From the NCBI GenBank assembly GCA_036345935.2, contig JADWOT020000001.1, forward strand, positions 14,720,435 to 14,784,434: DNA of 64,000 bases, written 5' to 3'. Made by a program: the position numbers and the translations under genes. Origin of the DNA: Taenia hydatigena. Taxonomy: Eukaryota > Platyhelminthes > Cestoda > Cyclophyllidea > Taeniidae. The notes beneath the pieces are model-generated. The model saw only the letters and a list, made by a program, of their open reading frames with translations. It made no database searches and was not told the DNA's origin. This document shows, in pieces, positions 62,336 to 64,000 of the stretch; position 1 is the first letter of the stretch; the number at the start of each line of letters is the position of its first letter.

Positions 62336-64000
62336 GGCGTATAAACTGTTGTTCAGAGCAATCACTTCAATCTATTTTGGAATTCATATTTGCATACTGG
62401 GAGGCACTCGTTGGGATGTTGATAAAACGAAACAAAAGGTGCTTTACGGAACCCTCGACGGGCATAAACTGCATAACGTGGCGCAGTCTCTTCACATCGC
62501 ATAGGGTATATCGGGATGGCGCCGTGCTTTTCGAGCCACCTTAGTTCCTGGTCAGCCATTGTCGACGTGTAAAGGGGTGTGAATAGGAAATATTCTAGCT
62601 GCGCTCTCCTGCTACTTCTATCCTTAATGACTCATTGGTCTTCCTTATTACTGTAGGGATGCCATCTGCGTCTACCATAGAGAGGCAAGCGATGGCATAG
62701 CTTGGATCGGAGAGATCGAGGTGCTTAAGCACTCGGAGTATTCACGACCCCTCCTCTAAAGGAATGAATAGGATATGGGCCACTCACAGACGCAAGCAAC
62801 ATGTAGTAGTAATGAACAACCCTGCTTGCAATTCGCAGGCACCATCGACGTCGTCCTGTTTATTGCACGATTTCAAATACTGTTTTTGCCACATTCGGTA
62901 TCTCTATTCCCCCTTATGTGAGCAGAATCAGGTTAAAGGTGGTAGCACACGCAGTGGGGGTATGGATGGGATTCAGGAGCGCTCAGTTGGACACTTCATT
63001 GCGTTATCACATTCTCCACGTATAAGTAAGACCCAAATTCTGTGCAACTACCAAAGTGAATGCTCAAAAAATTAATGTTGTTGTCAAATCTTATGTTTGC
63101 CATGGCAGTGTGTTAAATGCTTCGTTAATTTGATACCGGCGGAGTCTGACTAATGAAGTCTAATTTGTACCAACATGTCCCTAACTCTTTTGAGTTATTG
63201 TGCAGTCTTATTTGTCTAGATGAAACGATGTTACCAAATAGAGTCGTTTCATTCGATCATGTGTCGGCCGCAGAGAAATGAATGGTGTCAGCAGAAGAAA
63301 TGAGGGACAGATGAAAGTTGTGTAATTCTGTGTCCGTTCTTGAAAGCTCTCTGAGAGGGTTGCGGATAGCAAACAAAAAGGAGGTCTTTATGAGGAGGGT
63401 GTCATCTGTTCCCTCGCGAAGGGGGTGTAATTGTGACAAAGTTGCTCTGATCACTGAGCACTGTTATGCTTGGCACGCAAGAGGTTTCCAACTTCTGGTA
63501 GAACGGGACTATCAATAGCACACAAGACAGTTCATTTAGCTGCTCCCAAAGAACATTGTTTTGGGCTCAGTGCAAAATTTCGCTTTTACAAATGCTTCGT
63601 CGCGCTAGATGCCAACGAAAGTGGAGGACGATAATGAGTTGCATTGGTGACGCTATTTAACCACAATTTGCGACGAATAGTTCTTGTGTGTGTTAGCAGA
63701 TTAGGGCTGGACTCACTCCTAATCCGCTGATGCAAAACGGTGAGGTGGCCAAAGGAAAGTCCACGAACGTTGCATCAATGTGTTGTACAATGACAGTCGG
63801 AGTGAATCTAATCAGCCACTGCCAGTCTTCTGGCTAAATCGCGAAATCTGCCTCTATTAAATGAAAGGATATTGTTATGCAGAAGCGTAGGACAGACTGT
63901 CAAACGCGTGATCATTATTTGGCAAGCCTCTTTTATCAATGGCCATAATGGATGGGTAGGAAGCTTCGACTGCTCCACGATGGTGTCGACCATTATTTTT
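62336..64000 (-). mobile_element. Decayed retroelement, copy 2, cut by the window end
   Basis: Direct-orientation partner of 9450-11130. The minus-strand frame at 62362-62559 reads MADQELRWLEKHGAI then MRCEETAP, similar to the N-terminal end of Ty3/Gypsy reverse transcriptase. The frame at 63808-63993 (KLPTHPLWPLIKE) is matched in copy 1 with conservative and non-conservative changes. Differences are spread evenly, and both copies have stops, so neither is active. The region that would match the RNase H-like part of copy 1 lies beyond the window. Confidence 0.6.

Noticed and set aside
1..64000. tRNA, rRNA, CRISPR or spliced-leader RNA genes
   Set aside because: I scanned for tRNA-like GGTTCGAATCC boxes, rRNA-like blocks and regular spacer arrays and found none that I could support; the tandem arrays have no unique spacers.

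Overview
This is a repeat-rich, gene-poor stretch of an animal nuclear genome. Metazoan-type replication histones H2A and H2B, very small GT-AG introns (about 32-43 nt) and a BTB-BACK-kelch gene all fit a parasitic flatworm. A cestode is my first guess and a trematode the second; this is inference, and no sequence search was run. Stop codons follow the standard code (the histones end in TAG).

Layout. 1-4.3 kb: nothing recognised. 4.3-5.6 kb: a dead, intronless AGC-type protein kinase copy. 7.2-9.3 kb: a minisatellite of about 53 bp with a 210-bp higher-order period. 9.45-11.5 kb: a decayed retroelement, probably Ty3/Gypsy, with a second copy in the same orientation at 62.3-64.0 kb running off the window. 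11.9-13.7 kb: unassigned coding-like fragments, one resembling the end of a chitin synthase domain. 13.7-16.5 kb: a 1.39-kb direct duplication whose junction holds the only N in the window. 17.8-24.0 kb: inverted copies of a long dispersed repeat (called R1 here), followed by a short minisatellite related to the first but in the opposite orientation.

24.8-31.2 kb is the centrepiece: two arms of about 3.1 kb in inverted orientation around a 114-bp spacer, in the order H2B> <H2A spacer H2A> <H2B. The inner part of the arms (H2A and the intergenic region) looks identical. The outer part (H2B and beyond) carries scattered substitutions, including three H2B amino-acid changes and a hit in one TATA box. 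Each outer arm end enters a gene for a secreted, Asp-rich protein transcribed divergently from H2B. The right copy continues past the arm, while the left copy is fused at the arm edge to an unrelated tail.

31.8-44.1 kb: more R1 copies and a related block. 45.6-48.25 kb: a BTB-BACK-kelch gene with up to eight recognisable introns but two lesions (a one-base loss at a donor site and an in-frame TAG). 48.3-54.4 kb: mostly featureless, with two unassigned open stretches. 54.4-58.1 kb: R1 copy 3. 58.1-62.3 kb: nothing recognised.

The two H2A genes, the two H2B genes and the right-hand acidic-protein gene are the best candidates for function. The H2A/H2B pairs would supply nucleosome dimers under S-phase control, judging from TATA boxes, CCAAT motifs and the H2A 3' stem-loop. 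Nearly everything else is repeat or relic.
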